64,000 nt of DNA from REDI01 sp038123735 (GTDB lineage Bacteria > Myxococcota_A > UBA796 > GCA-2862545): NCBI GenBank assembly GCA_038123735.1, contig JAYPAP010000001.1, forward strand, positions 106,349-170,348. Reading direction: 5' to 3'. Position 1 is the first letter of the stretch. Each line of letters starts with the position of its first letter. The notes under the pieces are model-generated. The model was given only the letters and a program-made list of their open reading frames with translations, had not been told where the DNA came from and did no database searches. Both the position numbers and the translations under genes were made by a program. Of this stretch, positions 1 to 8,215 are shown piece by piece.

Positions 1-436
1 CGATACGGTCTGCGGCTTTTTTGGCCTCCGATGCGGTTCTGACCCGCACACTGTGTGGTACGCGCAGGCCCGCGGACTTGATCCGTTCCTTCATCAGCTG
101 TTTGTCGCGGAAGCCGAGGACCGTGTCGTACGACATACCGGGGACACCCATGAGTTCTCGCAGGCGGGCGGCGGTGAGTACGAGGGGCTCCCAGGTCGCC
201 TCCACCCGGTCAGGCCGGCGGCCGCCGAGCCAGTCCATGACCCGACGACACACGTCCGCCTCGTCCATCAAGCGAGGCACGTGCAGATAGCCGGTGACGG
301 ATCGGCGAACTTTCTCGGGTAGAGCAGCGGCAGGTCGGTCCCCGACCGCCCAAACTCGAGCACCTACGGCTTGCAGACCACGCACAAAGTCCTGCATTTC
401 GGAGGGAAACACTGGGTTCAAAAAGACGACGTCCAT
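1..436 (-). CDS. ATP-grasp ligase, N-terminal part (cut by window edge)
   Basis: The frame begins with ATG at 436 and stays open to base 1, so about 145 N-terminal residues are present and the catalytic half lies outside the window. It starts MDVVFLNPVFPSEMQ, a Rossmann-like beginning. Residues 99-116 (PGMSYDTVLGFRDKQLMK) match PGMRSGVVANFRDKDRMK of the divergent gene at 526, so the two are paralogues. ATP-grasp enzymes activate a carboxylate as an acyl phosphate and couple it to an amine or thiol; the substrate cannot be read here. Only 89 bases separate the two divergent starts, so promoters for both must lie there or inside the genes. Confidence 0.8.
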   Translation of the reverse strand, partial: MDVVFLNPVFPSEMQDFVRGLQAVGARVWAVGDRPAAALPEKVRRSVTGYLHVPRLMDEADVCRRVMDWLGGRRPDRVEATWEPLVLTAARLRELMGVPGMSYDTVLGFRDKQLMKERIKSAGLRVPHSVRVRTASEAKKAADRI

Positions 437-525
437 ACTCACCCCGCGCGCGATGGTGGAGGTGACACCGATAAGTGACTTGAATCCGGTAGGCGACCTG
501 TGGCAGGAAGGATCCGGAGGTTCGG

Positions 526-1713
526 ATGAACACCATCGTGTTCGTAGCACCCTTCTTGATGCCGACCACCCGCGAGATGATCCGGGCGCTAGCTCGGGTT
601 CCCCAGACTCGCGTGGTCGCCGTGCTCCAGACGGGAACCGAAGCGGAAGCGGGCGTGCCGGTGGTGCTCTGTCCCGCGGTGCTGGACCAGGAGCATCTGA
701 GTCGCACCCTTGATGCAGTCATCCGGCGGATTGGCCGTCCAACACGGTTGATCGGCATCTTGGAGTCGCTTCAGGAACATCTGGCCTACCAGCGTGAACG
801 CCTCGGACTGCCGGGCATGCGCTCAGGGGTCGTGGCGAACTTTCGGGATAAGGACAGGATGAAATCCGTTCTTCGGGAGGCAGGGGTGCCCGTTGCGGCG
901 AGTATTCGCGTCAGCGCGCGAACCTCGGCTGCGGAGATTGCCCAGACGGTTGGTTTTCCTCTCATCTTGAAGCCATTGGACGGTGCGGGGGCGGTGGCGA
1001 CCAAGCGGATCCAGACCATGCTGGACCTGCAGGAGGCCTTGAAGACCATGGGGCGGCCGTTGATCGCTGAGACGTTCTTATCCGGGGCAGAGCACTCGTT
1101 TGAGGTCTTCGTACGCGACGGTCAGCCGGTCTTTGGGAGCCCGACGCGCTACCTGCCATCGGCCCTAGAAGTCGCAGATAATCCTCATTTACAGTGGGTG
1201 GTGCACCTGCCACGTAATGAAGATGCTTTTCAAGAGCCGTATCAAGTCATCAAGCGGGCGGTCGTTGCGTTGGGAATGCAGAGCGGCCTCGCGCACGTGG
1301 AGTGGTTTCGAATGCCGGATGGCCGAGTATGTATTGGCGAAATTGCGGCCCGACCGCCAGGCGCTCACTTCATGGAGCTCCATGGCTATGCCTATGCGAC
1401 GAATTGGTTTGATGCCTGGGCGAACCTCGTCGTTCGAGATGTCTTCATCGGGCCGTGGGAGCGGCGGTGGTCGGTAGCTGGGGTGTACCTGCGCGGGGCC
1501 GGCAACGGGCGTGTTGTGGCGGTCGAGGGATTGGATCGCGCGCAGGCCACGATGGGGGTCCATGTCGTGAAGGCGCAGCTACCGAAAGTGGGTCAGCCAC
1601 GAAAGTCCGGGTACGAAGGTGAGGGCTTCGTGGTGATCCGCCATCGAGACGATGAGGTGGTGCGCCGCGCTGCGCTTTCGCTGATTCAGACGGTGCGCGT
1701 TCGCTATGCGTAG
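526..1713 (+). CDS. ATP-grasp domain protein (carboxylate-amine/thiol ligase family)
   Basis: This 395-residue protein has the three-part ATP-grasp layout: an N-terminal Rossmann-like domain (1-110), an ATP-binding lysine strand FPLILKPLDGAGA (residues 144-156, likely K149) and the metal/ATP site HVEW (257-260) with GEIAARPPGAHF (271-282). The length suits a stand-alone ligase of the biotin carboxylase / PurT type. Shine-Dalgarno GGAGG lies 5-6 bases before the ATG. It is divergent from a truncated paralogue on the left and is followed after 4 bases by an XPB-type helicase gene, so the two are probably co-transcribed. No substrate-specific motif was recognised, so a role in repair is only a guess from position. 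Confidence 0.85.
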   Translation: MNTIVFVAPFLMPTTREMIRALARVPQTRVVAVLQTGTEAEAGVPVVLCPAVLDQEHLSRTLDAVIRRIGRPTRLIGILESLQEHLAYQRERLGLPGMRSGVVANFRDKDRMKSVLREAGVPVAASIRVSARTSAAEIAQTVGFPLILKPLDGAGAVATKRIQTMLDLQEALKTMGRPLIAETFLSGAEHSFEVFVRDGQPVFGSPTRYLPSALEVADNPHLQWVVHLPRNEDAFQEPYQVIKRAVVALGMQSGLAHVEWFRMPDGRVCIGEIAARPPGAHFMELHGYAYATNWFDAWANLVVRDVFIGPWERRWSVAGVYLRGAGNGRVVAVEGLDRAQATMGVHVVKAQLPKVGQPRKSGYEGEGFVVIRHRDDEVVRRAALSLIQTVRVRYA

Positions 1714-1717
1714 CTAA

Positions 1718-3103
1718 TTGAGCACGGTGACTACACCTATCCGAACGCTACGCTTTCATCGCGGCACATTGGTGCTTGAGCACTTCCCGAGCGCCGAGGT
1801 TCCAAGCGAGTTTCGACTCGATCCCCGCATTGGGTTTCCCCGTGGTCCGGCAAGCGCATATCCGGCGATCGTCCTTCGCCTTCACCGCGAAAAGATCCCG
1901 TATGAGGACCATGCCCGGGCCTACGGTGTCTTGGGGCGGCCGCACCAGACGGGTCGTGCTCCGCGGCATTACCAGGAAGAAGCCCTACAAGCGTGGAATG
2001 GCGCAGGGCGCCGGGGTACGGTGTTGTTGCCGACCGGGGCGGGAAAGTCCTTTGTTGCGGAGCTCGCGATCCGGGACGCCGATCGCTCGGTATTGGTCGT
2101 AGCACCAACGATCAACCTGGTCGGTCAGTGGTTTGATGGACTGCGGAGGGCGTTTGGGGAGCCGGTCGGAGTGCTCGGGGGCGGGGTTCATGAGGTGCAC
2201 GATATTACAGTTGCAACTTATGATAGTGCCTGGATGCACATGGAGAAGTACGGCGATCGATTCGGGCTGTTGATCTTCGATGAGGTGCATCACCTCCCCG
2301 GACCATCGTATGGTATGGCGGCAACGCAGTCGATAGCGCCGTTTCGCCTGGGTCTTACGGCTACTTTGGAACGACCGGATGGTCACCACACCGCGGTTTT
2401 CGACCTGGTGGGCCCTGTTGTGTATCGCAAAGAAATTACGGACTTAGAGGGCGAGTTTTTGTCCGAATATCGGACGGAGATCATCTCGGTGAGTCTGACG
2501 GTCGCGGAGCGGGAGGCCTATCGCATCGCTCGAGAGACCTTCCGAGACTGGTGTGATGCTTCGGGAGTGCGTCTTGGAGGGCCGGGGGGTTGGCAGCGCT
2601 TTTTGCGCGAGTCGGGGCGCTCGAAGGCGGGCCGGGCGGCGTTTGCAGCTTGGCAAGAGAGCCGACGGGTCCTCCAGACTGCATCAGGAAAACTGGAGCT
2701 TCTCGCTGAGCTTTTGCGGCGCCACCAAGATCGAAGGTGCATCGTGTTCACCAGCGACAATGCCACGGTATATGAGATTAGTCGCCGGCTTCTTGTCCCG
2801 GCCATCACCCATCAAACCCAGTTGAAAGAGCGTCAGACCTTCCTCGAAGGCTTTCGCACGGGAGAACTCCCGGTGCTGGTGACCTCCCGGGTGCTGGACG
2901 AAGGGGTGGACCTGCCGAGTGCCGATGTCGGGATCGTGCTCTCTGGCACGCAGACGGTGCGGCAGCACGTGCAGCGCCTTGGTCGGATCCTCAGAAAGCA
3001 AGAGGGAAAACAGGCGATCCTGTATGAGCTCGTCGTTGAGGATTCGGTGGAAGAGCGCCAGAGTGCCCGGCGCAGGGACCACGTGGCTTATCGCGATGGG
3101 TGA
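1718..3103 (+). CDS. XPB/Rad25-type DEAD/DEAH-box DNA helicase
   Basis: A superfamily 2 helicase of 461 residues. It has Walker A LPTGAGKS (104-111), Walker B DEVH (188-191), motif III-like LGLTATLER (211-219), and a C-terminal RecA domain with VLDEGVDLP and the arginine-finger motif QRLGRILRK near 430-438. The compact build, with a short N-terminal damage-recognition-like region and no accessory domain, resembles archaeal and bacterial XPB. Next to it, in opposite orientation and overlapping by 16 bases, is a DUF790/Bax1-type nuclease, the known partner of archaeal XPB. The start is TTG at 1718, four bases after the ATP-grasp stop; GTG at 1727 is an alternative. Probable role: DNA unwinding in excision-type repair. 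Confidence 0.85.
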   Translation: MSTVTTPIRTLRFHRGTLVLEHFPSAEVPSEFRLDPRIGFPRGPASAYPAIVLRLHREKIPYEDHARAYGVLGRPHQTGRAPRHYQEEALQAWNGAGRRGTVLLPTGAGKSFVAELAIRDADRSVLVVAPTINLVGQWFDGLRRAFGEPVGVLGGGVHEVHDITVATYDSAWMHMEKYGDRFGLLIFDEVHHLPGPSYGMAATQSIAPFRLGLTATLERPDGHHTAVFDLVGPVVYRKEITDLEGEFLSEYRTEIISVSLTVAEREAYRIARETFRDWCDASGVRLGGPGGWQRFLRESGRSKAGRAAFAAWQESRRVLQTASGKLELLAELLRRHQDRRCIVFTSDNATVYEISRRLLVPAITHQTQLKERQTFLEGFRTGELPVLVTSRVLDEGVDLPSADVGIVLSGTQTVRQHVQRLGRILRKQEGKQAILYELVVEDSVEERQSARRRDHVAYRDG

Positions 3104-4323
3104 GCGACAGCCTCGAGAGCCTTGAGAACCTTGTTGGGAGGTAGCACCTCGGCGAAGGAGAGCATCTCGCCATCGAAAGAGGGGAGGGTCTTTCCTTTGG
3201 AGCCAGAGCGTCGTCCACTGACTGCAACTACGACGTTTCCGGGTCCATATCTGGCGATCGCATCGAGCTTCGTCTGGAGGGTCTCGCGTCTCCAGAACCC
3301 GATCAACTCGAGATGCGCAACCTGCCCCTCCGGACCGGTAAACGTGTAGTCGGGCACGATGAAACCCTGGGTTCCAAGCGTAATTGGGGTGGTTGCTGTA
3401 GTGAGTTCCCAGGTGCGGGACTTGGCGGCCCAGCGCTCCTCAAAGGCAGCTTGCTCCCTGGTTCGATAGGCGCCTTGATCGCGATAGTGGCTGACCAAAG
3501 GGTCGGCGGAGGTGATCTCCAGGTGCTTTTCGTGCCGAGCTTTCGTCCACAAGACGGTGGCGGTGAGTCGCCATGCGCATTGTTGTAGGAGAACAGCGGG
3601 GAAGAATACCGCGAGCTCCCTGCCATAGCGGTCGGACTGCCGAAAGAGCGCACTCGGGCCATCGATCGTGATGCGCAGTTGCTTGTCTCGTCTCTCGGAG
3701 CGATGCATCAATTGATGGAACTTGAGGTACCGGAATAACTGCCGGATCCGAGGGACAGAAGCATCTTCCAGGGTGAGCACGATCTCGGTAGAGCGTAGGA
3801 GCAGTGCTTGCACGAGGGCGACATTGTACCGGTTGAGCAACCAAGACGCGTCGGGGACCGTGCACTTGATAAGGCGCTCATGCTCGCGGAGATCGGCGTA
3901 GAGGGCTCGCTGGACGACCTCCGGAGATACCCCCAGCTTCGCCGCGACTGAAGCATGCACATCGTGCGCCGTGGGTCGCCCGAAAAAATCGGCTTCGAGG
4001 GCAAGTGGCCCAACCCGTCGCGCCTCTTTGAAGACCATCTCTCTCAGTTCAGGCGGTGATATTGGACTTTGGGTCTCGAACTCGGAGCGGTCGAGGAGAA
4101 CCTTGGCGATTCCGCGGAGCACCTTCACATCCCGGCGGTCGCCAATCCATTCATCGACATACGCCTCAAGCTGCCCACGGGTGGCCCCGTCGGACAATGC
4201 TTGCTGCCAGTGTTCAAGCAAGCGCTCGCTATGTTCCTGAAAAGATGGTTTGTCCACATTAATCAGGCTAGGCGAAATCGATGAGCCGCTGACTTTGGCT
4301 CGGATGAGGTCGGAAGTCAACAC
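3088..4323 (-). CDS. DUF790 family protein, Bax1-type nuclease partner of XPB
   Basis: At 411 residues, with a GTG start at 4323, it fits the DUF790/Bax1 family in length and layout: an alpha-helical N-terminal half and a C-terminal restriction-endonuclease-like domain. PDYTF (324-328) followed by HLELIGFW (337-344) fits a PD-(D/E)xK-type acidic pair (D325, E339), and K352 plus the strand VVVAVSG (364-370) follow. Archaeal Bax1 is known to bind XPB and cut DNA beside the unwound site. Here the gene converges on the XPB gene with a 16-base 3' overlap instead of sharing its operon. The family call is firm; the assignment of catalytic residues is by eye. Confidence 0.8.
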   Translation of the reverse strand: MLTSDLIRAKVSGSSISPSLINVDKPSFQEHSERLLEHWQQALSDGATRGQLEAYVDEWIGDRRDVKVLRGIAKVLLDRSEFETQSPISPPELREMVFKEARRVGPLALEADFFGRPTAHDVHASVAAKLGVSPEVVQRALYADLREHERLIKCTVPDASWLLNRYNVALVQALLLRSTEIVLTLEDASVPRIRQLFRYLKFHQLMHRSERRDKQLRITIDGPSALFRQSDRYGRELAVFFPAVLLQQCAWRLTATVLWTKARHEKHLEITSADPLVSHYRDQGAYRTREQAAFEERWAAKSRTWELTTATTPITLGTQGFIVPDYTFTGPEGQVAHLELIGFWRRETLQTKLDAIARYGPGNVVVAVSGRRSGSKGKTLPSFDGEMLSFAEVLPPNKVLKALEAVAHPSR

Positions 4324-4338
4324 GCCGACTACCCTGGT

Positions 4339-4854
4339 TTAAATTCCGGATTTACGCGCGGCCCAGTCAAATCGGTAGTCGCAGTCGAATATCCCATCTG
4401 CGTTGAGGTCGACGCCGACGAACGCCCCGCCTTCCCAGCGGACGCGATCGCTCGCGTCGTAGTACACCATACCGCCGACGGCAGTGTGCAGATCGGCGCC
4501 TGCGGCGGTAATAATCCCCGAGGCCGCGATCGCGCCGGTCGGAGACGCTGTGCCTCGCAGAACGAGATTGGAATCATCGGCGAAGGTGAGGCGGAGGTTG
4601 GTTGGGCTTCCTTCCAGCATGATGGGCTGTTTGAGGAAATCTAGGGTGTCTCTGGAAACATCTGTTCCCTGGCAGGTACCGTCGAAGACCACCTGGCCGA
4701 TCGTCGCGGTCCAGTTGCCGAGAAGGTTGGGCACATCCCCCGTATCCCCACCGCTGCCGTCTGGGTCGCCGCAAGGGTCGGCACCATCGGTTGCGTCATT
4801 GCCGCCACCACATGCCGTCAGGGCTGCAAAGAGGAACAAGGCGCGGGAATTCAT
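4339..4854 (-). CDS. Small lipoprotein, function unknown
   Basis: A 171-residue protein with a short signal peptide and lipobox LTAC (Cys at about 15), followed by a Gly/Asp-rich linker (roughly 16-40) and a compact beta-type domain containing GNWTATIGQVVFDG and several Asp-rich turns. It should be exported and lipid-anchored. I recognise no family. Its ATG overlaps the stop of the upstream OmpA-type lipoprotein gene by four bases (ATGA), so it is translationally coupled as the last gene of a minus-strand operon with the exonuclease and the OmpA protein. Confidence 0.75.
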   Translation of the reverse strand: MNSRALFLFAALTACGGGNDATDGADPCGDPDGSGGDTGDVPNLLGNWTATIGQVVFDGTCQGTDVSRDTLDFLKQPIMLEGSPTNLRLTFADDSNLVLRGTASPTGAIAASGIITAAGADLHTAVGGMVYYDASDRVRWEGGAFVGVDLNADGIFDCDYRFDWAARKSGI

Positions 4855-5495
4855 GGGGCCTCCGAAGGGCTAATGGGCGAGATGATTAGGACTATCCGCC
4901 TGTTCTTTCGCTTACCAGCATCCGTATGGTTGGTGGCGATGGGCTGGGTGTCCGCGCGTCCAATGATTCCGAATCGCTCAAGAGGAAGCTTGTAGGTCGC
5001 GGTTAATGCGCGAACAACGGTCATCGCACGCGCGGCGGAAAATAGGAAGGCATCGCTATGGGCAGCGCGGGCGGCTGGGGGAACGCCTAGGTCGTCGGTA
5101 TGTCCTTCAACATCGATACGGTAGTTTGGATGCAGCTTAAGGGCAGTGGCAACCATATCGAGGGTCATCGTGGCTTCAGTGCGCAGGGAGACTTTGTCGG
5201 AACCGAAGAGATGGTCCGCTGGGAAGATGACTGTCGTGATGCGCCCGCTCCGCTCGACGCTAGCCTCCGTATTGCTCAGGATTTGATGGAGTTCCTGGAA
5301 GACCGGATCAGGCGCCGTATCTCGATTTGCGCAGGTTTCTGCCTCTTCTTTGGCGAAAGCAAGTTGCTGACGTAGAGCGATCACTTCTCGGTTGAGTTGC
5401 CCCTCGATGCCGCTCCCATCGGGGTAAGTCACCTTCGGAGCGCAACCATGAATGAGCAGGCTGAGTGCAGCGTATCGGAGATGCATGGTCATCAT
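4851..5495 (-). CDS. OmpA-family peptidoglycan-binding lipoprotein
   Basis: A 214-residue lipoprotein: signal peptide with lipobox LIHGC, a short coiled-coil-like segment (GQLNREVIALRQQLAFAKEE), then a C-terminal OmpA domain. The OmpA signature is clear: IDVEGHTDDLGVPP, the alternating VVRALTATYKLPLERFGIIG, then GRADTQPIATN and the KRKNRRIVLII end. Such domains bind meso-diaminopimelate in peptidoglycan and tie the outer membrane to the wall. A longer frame begins at 5534, but the ATG at 5495 overlaps the upstream stop as ATGA and directly precedes the signal peptide, so it is preferred. Confidence 0.88.
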   Translation of the reverse strand: MMTMHLRYAALSLLIHGCAPKVTYPDGSGIEGQLNREVIALRQQLAFAKEEAETCANRDTAPDPVFQELHQILSNTEASVERSGRITTVIFPADHLFGSDKVSLRTEATMTLDMVATALKLHPNYRIDVEGHTDDLGVPPAARAAHSDAFLFSAARAMTVVRALTATYKLPLERFGIIGRADTQPIATNHTDAGKRKNRRIVLIISPISPSEAP

Positions 5496-6370
5496 CCGTT
5501 GTGCTTTTGGCCGATACAAGAGTCTAGAACCCAATCATCGGGGCGATGGCTCTTTGGGTTGGGACGATGCCGGCCGGCGCCGCGCACCGCTAGCCAGCGC
5601 GCGATCCAATCCCGAGTTGCTTGGTTGAACCTGTAATTCCACCCCTGACTGTCTCGGGACTTAGCCTTGAGCATCCATGCGAGGTGTAAGGGATGAGCTC
5701 CGACAGCCTCCCCTTGGTGCTCACCCTCTAAAAAGACGAGTCTTCCTTCACTATCGGCGCCGATCGGGCAGCCCTCTGGTGGTTTGCCGATCGCACCCGC
5801 CCACTGAAGCATCCGTTGAAGGTCATCTGGGATGGCTGCGCGTTTCGCAAGTTCCAGGAATACCCTGCCACATGCCTCAGCATCGTCGGTCGCGCGGTGG
5901 GCCTCCCGCAGCTCGATATCCAGCCGTTTACACACATCTCCCAGTTTGTGAGAGCGTGCATCCGGAGTGGCGCGCATCGACACGTCGAGCGTATCGACTT
6001 CCGCGATTGGCTCAGGCCAATGAAGATCGGCATCCTTTAGTTCTTTCGTGAGAAATGCCATGTCGAAGGGGAAGTTGTGGGCGACGGCAATGGCGTTGGA
6101 GAGGAGGTCGAAGATCTTCGGTGCGACCTCATGAAAGCGAGGCTTACCGGCGACATCAGAGTCATTAATGCCCGTGATTTCGGTAACTTTTTTGGGAATC
6201 GGGATCTGGGGGTCGATCAACCAGCTATCAGACGACACGACCTCAATCGTACCCACGTCATTAAAGCTAAGGGTTACGGCGGCAAATTCGATAATACGGT
6301 CGCCAGCGAAGGGCTGGAGACCGGTCGTCTCGGTGTCGAATGCGACGATCGGTAGATGCTTCCACTGCAT
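5492..6370 (-). CDS. DnaQ-like 3'-5' exonuclease (DEDDh), ExoX-like C-terminal domain
   Basis: A 292-residue protein whose N-terminal ~175 residues are a DEDDh exonuclease: ExoI motif FDTETTGL (11-18), ExoII AHNFPFD, ExoIII HRATDDAEA. The remaining ~110 residues contain GRLVFLEGEHQGEAVG and HLAWMLKA, a pattern like the small DUF3820/ExoX-type domain that follows some exonucleases. It should trim single-stranded 3' ends in repair or RNA/DNA turnover. It heads the coupled run with the two lipoprotein genes downstream, an odd pairing of a cytoplasmic nuclease with envelope lipoproteins. No convincing Shine-Dalgarno is visible before the ATG at 6370. Confidence 0.88.
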   Translation of the reverse strand: MQWKHLPIVAFDTETTGLQPFAGDRIIEFAAVTLSFNDVGTIEVVSSDSWLIDPQIPIPKKVTEITGINDSDVAGKPRFHEVAPKIFDLLSNAIAVAHNFPFDMAFLTKELKDADLHWPEPIAEVDTLDVSMRATPDARSHKLGDVCKRLDIELREAHRATDDAEACGRVFLELAKRAAIPDDLQRMLQWAGAIGKPPEGCPIGADSEGRLVFLEGEHQGEAVGAHPLHLAWMLKAKSRDSQGWNYRFNQATRDWIARWLAVRGAGRHRPNPKSHRPDDWVLDSCIGQKHNG

Positions 6371-6409
6371 GAGAGCGCTTATCCGGTCTGGAATCGCGGG
6401 GTAGCGAGG

Positions 6410-6961
6410 TTACTCGAGCCAGGGCATGATGGCCTTTCGCGCTGCTTCCTGAGCCATCTCTCGATTGGTTAGCCATTCCACGTGGGCGTCGGGCCCGACG
6501 ATGTTGGCGATGCCCAGGACAACAGAACAGCGAATGCCCAATTGTTTGCACGCCCAAACAACGCCGTAGGACTCCAGATGTTCGACGTCCCAGCCATCGC
6601 CGATTCGGTCCACGAGGTGCGGATCCGTACTCACCGCCGGGCAGGTGAGCACTCGGGCTGGTCGTGCATCGATTTGAGGCAGGCGGTCGTATGTGCAGGG
6701 AAGGGGCGAGGGTGGACGGGGTACATAGCCGAGGCCGAGTACCGCTGTTCCCGAAGAAAACCCTACCTGCTCAGCGATGATGACCTCACCGATTTTTCCA
6801 CGGCCCGGATAGGCACCACAGGTTCCGATCAGAACCACTGACTCCGGCGGCTCCTCGAGCAAAGCGCGCATAGCACCGGCGGATGATAACATCGGGCCGA
6901 TTCCGACCGGCACTCCATTGAGTGCGCCCAGCTCCTCTGCGACCGCCGCCAGAACTTTCAT
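6410..6961 (-). CDS. Nucleoside phosphorylase/nucleosidase family protein (futalosine or MTA/SAH nucleosidase-like)
   Basis: A 183-residue protein starting MKVLAAVAEELGAL, with the PNP/UDP fold features VLIGTCGAYPG (a loop near residues 42-52) and DVEHLESYGVVWACKQLG, the nucleoside-binding helix where nucleosidases carry a Met-Glu pair. GIANIVGPDAHVEWL precedes the last helix. The fold cleaves or phosphorolyses nucleosides; the sequence is closest by eye to futalosine hydrolase (MqnB) or MTA/SAH nucleosidase, but it is short and lacks the usual VESMEG string. The ATG at 6961 is chosen because the strand MKVLAAV begins there; the frame is open from 6988. It is divergent from a TetR regulator. 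Confidence 0.7.
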   Translation of the reverse strand: MKVLAAVAEELGALNGVPVGIGPMLSSAGAMRALLEEPPESVVLIGTCGAYPGRGKIGEVIIAEQVGFSSGTAVLGLGYVPRPPSPLPCTYDRLPQIDARPARVLTCPAVSTDPHLVDRIGDGWDVEHLESYGVVWACKQLGIRCSVVLGIANIVGPDAHVEWLTNREMAQEAARKAIMPWLE

Positions 6962-7089
6962 TTCGCCTCCAATGCTATTGTGTCCCAACCTGCCCGCCGG
7001 TCAACCCTATGGTGTCCAGAGCAGATGTTTCGAGCCGATGTATGTGCACCTGAGAGCCTTGTCCTGCAATCACGTGAGGAGCATGACAG

Positions 7090-7659
7090 ATGAATAGCCG
7101 TAGGAAGATTACGAGGGTTGAGATTGTCCGTGGGGCGATGGAGCTGCTGGATTCCGGCACCCTCAATGCGCTCACCGTCGACCAGCTTGCCAAACACCTG
7201 CGCATGAGTAAAAGCACGCTTTACAAGCACTTTTCGAGCAAGGAAGATCTGCTGGCAGAGGTGGTGCAGACGGTGTGCTCGGAAACTGAGTCGCACCTGA
7301 GTCAGTTGCAGGAGCCCATGGATTTAGCGCCGGGGCTGGAGGCATTCACCCAGGTGGTCGCGGGGCATGCGGAGCGGCTGCCGCGCGCGATGTACATCAG
7401 CTGTGATTCTCTTCCGCCGAAGTGCTCTGCCCGCCTGCTAGAAAACCGAGCGGCGTTGGAGATGGGGTGCGAGTCCCTCGTACGGCGGAATGAGGAAAGC
7501 GGCGGCGTCAGGCAAGGGCAGTCGCGCTTATTCGCGTCTTGCTACATGGCGGCCGCCCAAGCGGCAGTGGTCCAAGCGATCCAGGGCGGTGAGCCCGAGA
7601 GCCGGGCAGCAGCGGTGCAGTCGGTGCATGCCCTGATGGCGCCGGGGATCCAAGCCTAG
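7090..7659 (+). CDS. TetR/AcrR family transcriptional regulator
   Basis: A 189-residue one-component regulator. The N-terminal helix-turn-helix is plain: TRVEIVRGAMELL, LTVDQLAKHLRMSKSTLYKHF (about residues 34-54) and SSKEDLLAEVV. The C-terminal ~130 residues form the variable ligand-binding half, which contains three Cys. AGGAGC sits nine bases before the ATG. The target is unknown; regulation of the divergent nucleosidase-like gene across the 128-base gap is the simplest guess. I could not pick out a clear palindromic operator there. Confidence 0.9.
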   Translation: MNSRRKITRVEIVRGAMELLDSGTLNALTVDQLAKHLRMSKSTLYKHFSSKEDLLAEVVQTVCSETESHLSQLQEPMDLAPGLEAFTQVVAGHAERLPRAMYISCDSLPPKCSARLLENRAALEMGCESLVRRNEESGGVRQGQSRLFASCYMAAAQAAVVQAIQGGEPESRAAAVQSVHALMAPGIQA

Positions 7660-7664
7660 GTCGC

Positions 7665-8132
7665 TTAGCTCAGCAGGCGTGTTGCGGTCTCGAGGACCTC
7701 TTCCGCATGGCCTTTAACGCGCACTTTCGGCCATACGTGGACGAGGGTGCCGTCTGCATCGAAGAGAAAGGTGCTCCGGATGATGCCTTCGTAGGTCTTT
7801 CCGTACATTTTCTTCTCACCCCAAGCGCCCCAGCCCTTGATGACTTCCATCTCCGTATCCGCGAGGAGGGGCATGGTGAGGCCATACTTGGTGGCGAAGT
7901 TCGACTGCCGCTTGACGGAGTCGGCGGAGATCCCCACGACTTGGATACCAGCATCGGAGAAGGCGCTTCCGAGCTCGGTGAACGCGCAAGCTTCCTTGGT
8001 GCACCCTGGGGTCGAAGCCTTGGGATAGAAGAAAAACACGACGGGCTTCCCTCGAAAACTCGCCCAGCTCACTGCATTTCCTTGGTGGTCTTGAATCTCA
8101 AACGCATCTACTTTGGCACCGACCTCAATCAT
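7665..8132 (-). CDS. bcp: Peroxiredoxin, BCP/PrxQ type
   Basis: A 155-residue thiol peroxidase that reduces hydrogen and alkyl peroxides. The peroxidatic Cys lies in FFYPKASTPGCTKEACAF, with a second Cys five residues later, the normal atypical 2-Cys spacing of PrxQ. KMYGKTYEGIIRSTFLFDADG near the C-terminus is also family-typical. The frame extends upstream to 8180, but AAGGAGG precedes the paired ATGs at 8135 and 8132, and MIEVGAKVDAF is the usual first strand, so 8132 is used. A second BCP-type gene lies at 21376. It converges on the TetR gene with a 5-base gap. Confidence 0.9.
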   Translation of the reverse strand: MIEVGAKVDAFEIQDHQGNAVSWASFRGKPVVFFFYPKASTPGCTKEACAFTELGSAFSDAGIQVVGISADSVKRQSNFATKYGLTMPLLADTEMEVIKGWGAWGEKKMYGKTYEGIIRSTFLFDADGTLVHVWPKVRVKGHAEEVLETATRLLS

Positions 8133-8215
8133 CATGGCCTCCTTGGGCAAGGAGCTAAGCCCCTCGGCTCGACCGACCACTGGATGGGCTTACAGAGCGC
8201 GAACAAAGGGGGCGT

